A stretch of DNA of 11,051 nt from Davidsoniella eucalypti (taxonomy: Eukaryota; Ascomycota; Sordariomycetes; Microascales; Ceratocystidaceae): assembly GCA_004009845.1 (NCBI GenBank), contig RMBW01000357.1:1-11051 (forward strand), read 5' to 3'. Within the stretch, counting starts at the first letter, position 1. Each line of letters opens with the position of its first letter. Of the stretch, positions 7,909 to 11,051 are shown one piece after another. The translations under genes were made by a program, and so were the position numbers. Below the pieces are notes generated by a model. It made no database searches and was not told where the DNA came from. It worked only from the letters and a program-made list of their open reading frames with translations.

Positions 7909-8201
7909 GAAGAAGCAAAGGAAATCCACCTGGCAACCCTAGAAAATCTATGGTTAGGAGAAGCCTATTGTTTGTATACCGACGGGTCTATGGAAGGAGA
8001 AAAATCCTCCTACGCCTTTGCCGACATAGACAATAAAACGGTACGGTTTCAAGAGGCAAAAGCCTTAGGGCCTTACACTGAGGTTGCAGACTGCGAAAGC
8101 TATGCAATATACAGAGCCCTCTGCTACGTTCGAAAGCTGCCAATAAGGAAAAGAGTCCTGATCTTTGTCGACAGCCAAGCTGCCATCCAAGAGTATGGAA
8201 G
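7909..8201 (+). pseudogene. LINE ORF2, RNase H domain, truncated
   Basis: After the A6 run the frame reads EEAKEIHLATLENLWLGEAY, then LYTDGSMEG with the first catalytic Asp (7981-7983), EVADCESYAIYRAL with the catalytic Glu (8095-8097) and LIFVDSQAAIQ with the second Asp (8170-8172). The final part of the domain, with the last acidic residue and the usual HxGIxGNxxAD-like block, is missing because repeat R copy B begins at 8202. The apparent continuation to 8256 is translation of R. The domain would degrade the RNA strand of the RNA:DNA hybrid; three of four metal ligands remain. Confidence 0.9.
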
Positions 8202-8221
8202 CCTAGGTATTATTCGGCGGC
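8202..8221. repeat. 20-bp exact terminal repeat, copy 2
   Basis: Identical to 2495-2514. Base 8201 belongs to the LINE reading frame; from 8202 the RNase H reading is lost. This base pair of boundaries defines the left end of R. Confidence 0.95.
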
Positions 8222-8388
8222 GTTGCGGGCGGAAACGTGCATACATTTCAGTCTAGGCACCCTTGTCCCCTATTTTCAAAACGGTTCAGATCTAAACGGA
8301 TCGGTGATTGGCCAAAATCTATTAATAAATAAGAATTTATCTATGACTTTGCTTACTAATAAAAAAAAATTTAAGTTTCAATTTTTTT

Positions 8389-8556
8389 TAACAAATAATT
8401 TTCTGAAGTTTTTAAAGTTTTTTTTTTTAAAAAAAACTTTTTTTAGGAATCAAAAAAATTAGAATTTTTTTACTTTCGAGGTTTTTCCAACAAATAACTT
8501 TCTAAAGTTTTTTTTTTCTTGCAATTATTTTCACAAAATAATCTTTTGAAAATTTT
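8389..8556. repeat. Diverged short direct repeats in a T-rich block of copy B
   Basis: A motif of the form AACAAATAATTTTCTGAAG followed by T-runs appears at 8390, again at 8489 (two differences) and in weaker form near 8532 (CACAAAATAATCTTTTGAAA). It lies in the block of copy B that is missing from copy A. Confidence 0.55.
8414..8440. other. Perfect A/T hairpin
   Basis: Twelve-base arms AAAGTTTTTTTT and AAAAAAAACTTT are separated by TTT. A strong inverted repeat of low complexity; no function can be assigned. Confidence 0.7.
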
Positions 8557-8623
8557 AAATTCTTTTAGAAATTCCCTTTATTCAATTTATAGGGAGCAAA
8601 ATATAATTCAATTTTGCTATCAA

Positions 8624-8667
8624 TTTTATTTATTTATTAATCTTGTTTAACAATAGAGCTATGACGA
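8624..8667 (-). repeat. Short A-tailed repeat, copy 5 (minus strand)
   Basis: On the minus strand it reads CGTCATAGCTCTAT, then AAGATTAATAAATAAATAAAA, a diverged copy of the 3562 unit with an A-rich tail. It sits in the copy-B-specific block. Confidence 0.5.
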
Positions 8668-8930
8668 TATCACTAAGAACGTGTTCGTGATATTTATAAT
8701 TATAGATTATAATGTTTAGATCTACGGGGGAATTAGAAAGTTAATAATACTAACGAAGTATTTCATACTTTTGTGTAAAGTAGTAATGTGTATTCAGAAT
8801 TCGTTGAAGCTTTGAGGTGTTTTTTTACAAATATGTCGAGCATAAACGTGACGTCTAGCTTCAGGGAGGAAACTAACTAGCATGCCGTTTTTGAGTATTT
8901 TTTTTCACTAAGCAGCACATAATATATGAA

Positions 8931-8949
8931 CGGTTCTTTAAAAGAACCG
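8931..8949. other. 19-bp palindrome in copy B
   Basis: Arms CGGTTCTTT and AAAGAACCG flank a single A. The matching stretch of copy A keeps only the TTTAAAAGA core, so the palindrome is specific to this copy. Confidence 0.7.
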
Positions 8950-9998
8950 CAGCAGAACTGCTAGTATTTGGACACAAATAGGACTGCAATCAATTTACTG
9001 GATCAAACGCACTAGAAACGGCAAGTTATAAGTACACCAAGGGCAGGTCTACATACTCATTAAGCATTAAGGGTAAAGTACAAGAATTTGTATTAGTCAG
9101 ATACAGCAAGATGTAGAAAATGTTACCAAATATGTCAAGTACTATCACAAAAACACTCAAGGCGATGTAGAAGAATATCCTAATTAAATATAAGATTGAA
9201 GACTTGGTTTAAAATAAACATACTGACGGTAATTCTCCACAAAATGCATAGACATATTGATTAAATAAAGTAATTCGTACTCATAGTATACTATATATCA
9301 TTAGGATTTCTAGATACAAAGCAGGTATCTAGGTACGATAGAGAAATAGAGTCAATTAAATTTAAAAGGATATAGAGCCAAGCAAGGTAATATAACAAGC
9401 TGATTTAATATATTACCGGGCATTACAGCACAATTGGCAGGACAGACACCACTTGCTATATCTATCTATATGATGATATTGAGTGCTATTGAAAAGGGAA
9501 ATAAAATGAAAAGAATTCTAGAGAAAAACGACAGTATATTAAGTATTACTATATATTTGAATTATGTTCTTTCGCTGTAAGTAGAATGACAAGACTAATA
9601 TGGAACTTCAAATTACAAACAACTTAGGTACTTATACCATTAGAATAGCATGACATTGGGTGCTTGGGATTTAGAGTTTACATGATTGATAAAACAACAG
9701 AGAAGTAGTCGCAACTGGCACAGTTGGTATTTTAAAACCTACATAGTAATCACTTTCTATCGTATTTGCAGGATAATTTGATCACAAATGATTCCCGATT
9801 TATAATAAGTTGAGATGGTCGGCAAAACATAAGAGCAAAGACCAAGTTTGTCGAGAAAATGCTCTATAAACATGTAAGAAGGACACTCGTAGTAAAATCA
9901 GGAATGATCAATGACTTACTGTAAGTTTTGTAGTTCTAACGGAATGTTGCATTTCAAGGGAAATGTAATAAGGTAAGACATAAAGATTGGGCAAGAAT

Positions 9999-11051
9999 AT
10001 AGGAAATGGTAAACTATCAAAGATTGTAGACCCCAAATACTAGCAATAGTTTGTTAGAAATGGTTAATAAATACTGGGTTGTGTTATTGAGTATCGAGAG
10101 AAAATTACATTGGCTAATTAACAGAGAAAGAGTTATGAATGAGTCACAACTGCAAGCTAGGCGATGGGAAATGATTGTATAATCAGTCACTGAAGTATAG
10201 TTCTCTACATAGTACAAATGTTGACTATTAAGTACATCAAAGAAATGAATGTGTTGTCGGCAAGTAAGGTATGACTATTCATTGAGTGACTCCAGCTCAG
10301 TAAGTATATGAATGTCAACCCTGCTGTAGCTATATATGTTAGATATAGCAAACGCAAGCTATGACTTGATGCACTTAGCAATAAATAGCTTATAGTTGGA
10401 AGTAATATATCATTGCTTGTTGTACCACAAGTTGTTAATATTGGAGTGAATAAAGTCCATTTATGATAAGTCAAGTGGTAAATTCATTAGTGCTGGTAGA
10501 TTTCAACTATGTCAAGATATTCCAAGTATCATTGACCACTAAACATACCGAGTACACCAAGAAGAACTATGATGCACTAGCCATACTGTCTCTATAATTT
10601 CAAGCTTCCAATACAGTTATCAGCTACATATGAAGCAAGGGTGTTCTATGTATGGAGTTCGAGATCTATCCACTGTAGATCGGGCCATTATCACTCGACT
10701 AGATTCTAGAAATTACATGGTATTTCATCTGTCAGACAATAGAGAAATCTTATTGTCAGAAGAATATAATCATCATTGATACCTGGATCACAATGTGGAG
10801 ATGGTGGCGAGTTGAAAGTAGAATTCATAATTATCAACTATAAAGAGAAATATGGGAAATATGGCAATCGAACTGTATCTTTTTTTTATGTCTCATGTTA
10901 TTTGTATTGATATACCAAGTATCATATGACTAAAACTGATATCTTCTACATGTTATGGTATAAAATACTGTTGCTGTGGCGTGGAAGCTGAACTAATTAA
11001 ACGAAGATATGATTCTTGGCATCAACTATGAAAGACCGATACCAAGGAGAA
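9999..11051. other. Right part of R copy B, no gene seen
   Basis: No counterpart in this window, because copy A is interrupted by the LINE at this point. I find no coding, tRNA or rRNA signal here. A short phrase, CCAAGTATCAT, recurs near 10530 and 10915, which is weak. Confidence 0.5.

Larger units (their letters stand above)
4431..8201 (+). mobile_element. Tad-like non-LTR retrotransposon (LINE), 3'-truncated
   Basis: A plus-strand unit carries ORF1 followed by ORF2 with apurinic-type endonuclease, reverse transcriptase and RNase H in that order, the layout of I/Tad-group LINEs in filamentous fungi. The left boundary is placed where homology between the two R copies stops (AAGAATA at 4430). 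The right boundary is where R copy B begins inside the RNase H gene. LINEs normally lose their 5' end, so loss of the 3' end points to a later event. There are no premature stops inside the long endonuclease and RT blocks, and the catalytic residues seen are intact, so the copy is much younger than the gypsy remnant. Confidence 0.9.
8202..11051. repeat. AT-rich non-coding repeat R, copy B
   Basis: Starts with the exact 20 bases of copy A, then follows copy A to about 9998, with offsets differing by one base over the first 150 bases. It carries an extra AT-rich block (about 8360-8860) and an extra 100 bases near 9445-9545. It contains no convincing gene: the open frames are short, hydrophobic by base composition, and the one corresponding to a 95-codon frame in copy A is not kept open. 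Its left side is LINE, with no gypsy gag or primer site. It could be a solo LTR, the end of another element whose body lies right of the window, or a rearrangement joint. Confidence 0.7.

Noticed and set aside
2495..8221. The exact 20-base repeat as a target-site duplication around a 5.7 kb insertion
   Set aside because: Homology between the two sides continues collinearly to the right of both 20-mers for at least 1.5 kb, so the 20-mers are part of a longer repeat.
10205..10474. Minus-strand 89-codon hydrophobic open frame as a membrane protein gene
   Set aside because: Hydrophobicity follows from T-rich codons; there is no motif, no homologue in the window and it lies within repeat R.
1..11051. 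CRISPR array, bacterial operon or tRNA/rRNA genes
   Set aside because: No regularly spaced repeats, no ribosome-binding-site-led gene runs and no tRNA-like folds were seen; the elements present are eukaryotic retroelements.

Overview
This window looks like repeat-rich intergenic DNA from a filamentous ascomycete (Pezizomycotina). I see no host gene and no structural RNA gene. The host assignment is inferred from the style of the two retroelements: a Ty3/gypsy element and a Tad-like LINE whose apurinic-type endonuclease carries a GDFN...HPWW block. No species can be named from the sequence alone.

Layout. (1) Positions 1-2494, minus strand: the 5' half of a decayed Ty3/gypsy retrotransposon. 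Gag begins at 2466, carries a triple zinc-knuckle array (two knuckles intact, one broken), and ends at a TAG at 956-958. Pol (protease, then the first part of reverse transcriptase) overlaps it by a -1 frame change and runs off the left edge. Both genes are broken by frameshifts, and pol also has an in-frame stop. (2) Positions 2495-4430: an AT-rich, non-coding repeat, copy A of a unit called R here. It abuts a possible tRNA primer-binding site just before gag, so it sits where the element's 5' LTR should be. (3) Positions 4431-8201, plus strand: a LINE with ORF1 and ORF2 (endonuclease, reverse transcriptase, RNase H), cut off inside RNase H. (4) Positions 8202-11051: copy B of R, which starts with the same exact 20 bases as copy A and is collinear with it, apart from indels, to about 9998. 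Positions 9999-11051 are probably the part of R that copy A lost when the LINE landed in it.

The simplest history is that the LINE inserted into R copy A, and a second R copy (solo LTR, partial element or rearrangement endpoint) then replaced or interrupted the LINE 3' end. Scattered in both R copies are at least five copies of a roughly 35-50 bp sequence ending in an A-rich tail. One of these is flanked by an 11-13 bp target-site duplication and looks like a very small retroposon.

The coding parts of the elements are clearly richer in G+C than R. In the LINE, each clearly placed frame break fits one extra base, in three of four cases one extra A in an A-run. That is either a specific decay mode or a homopolymer artefact of the assembly.
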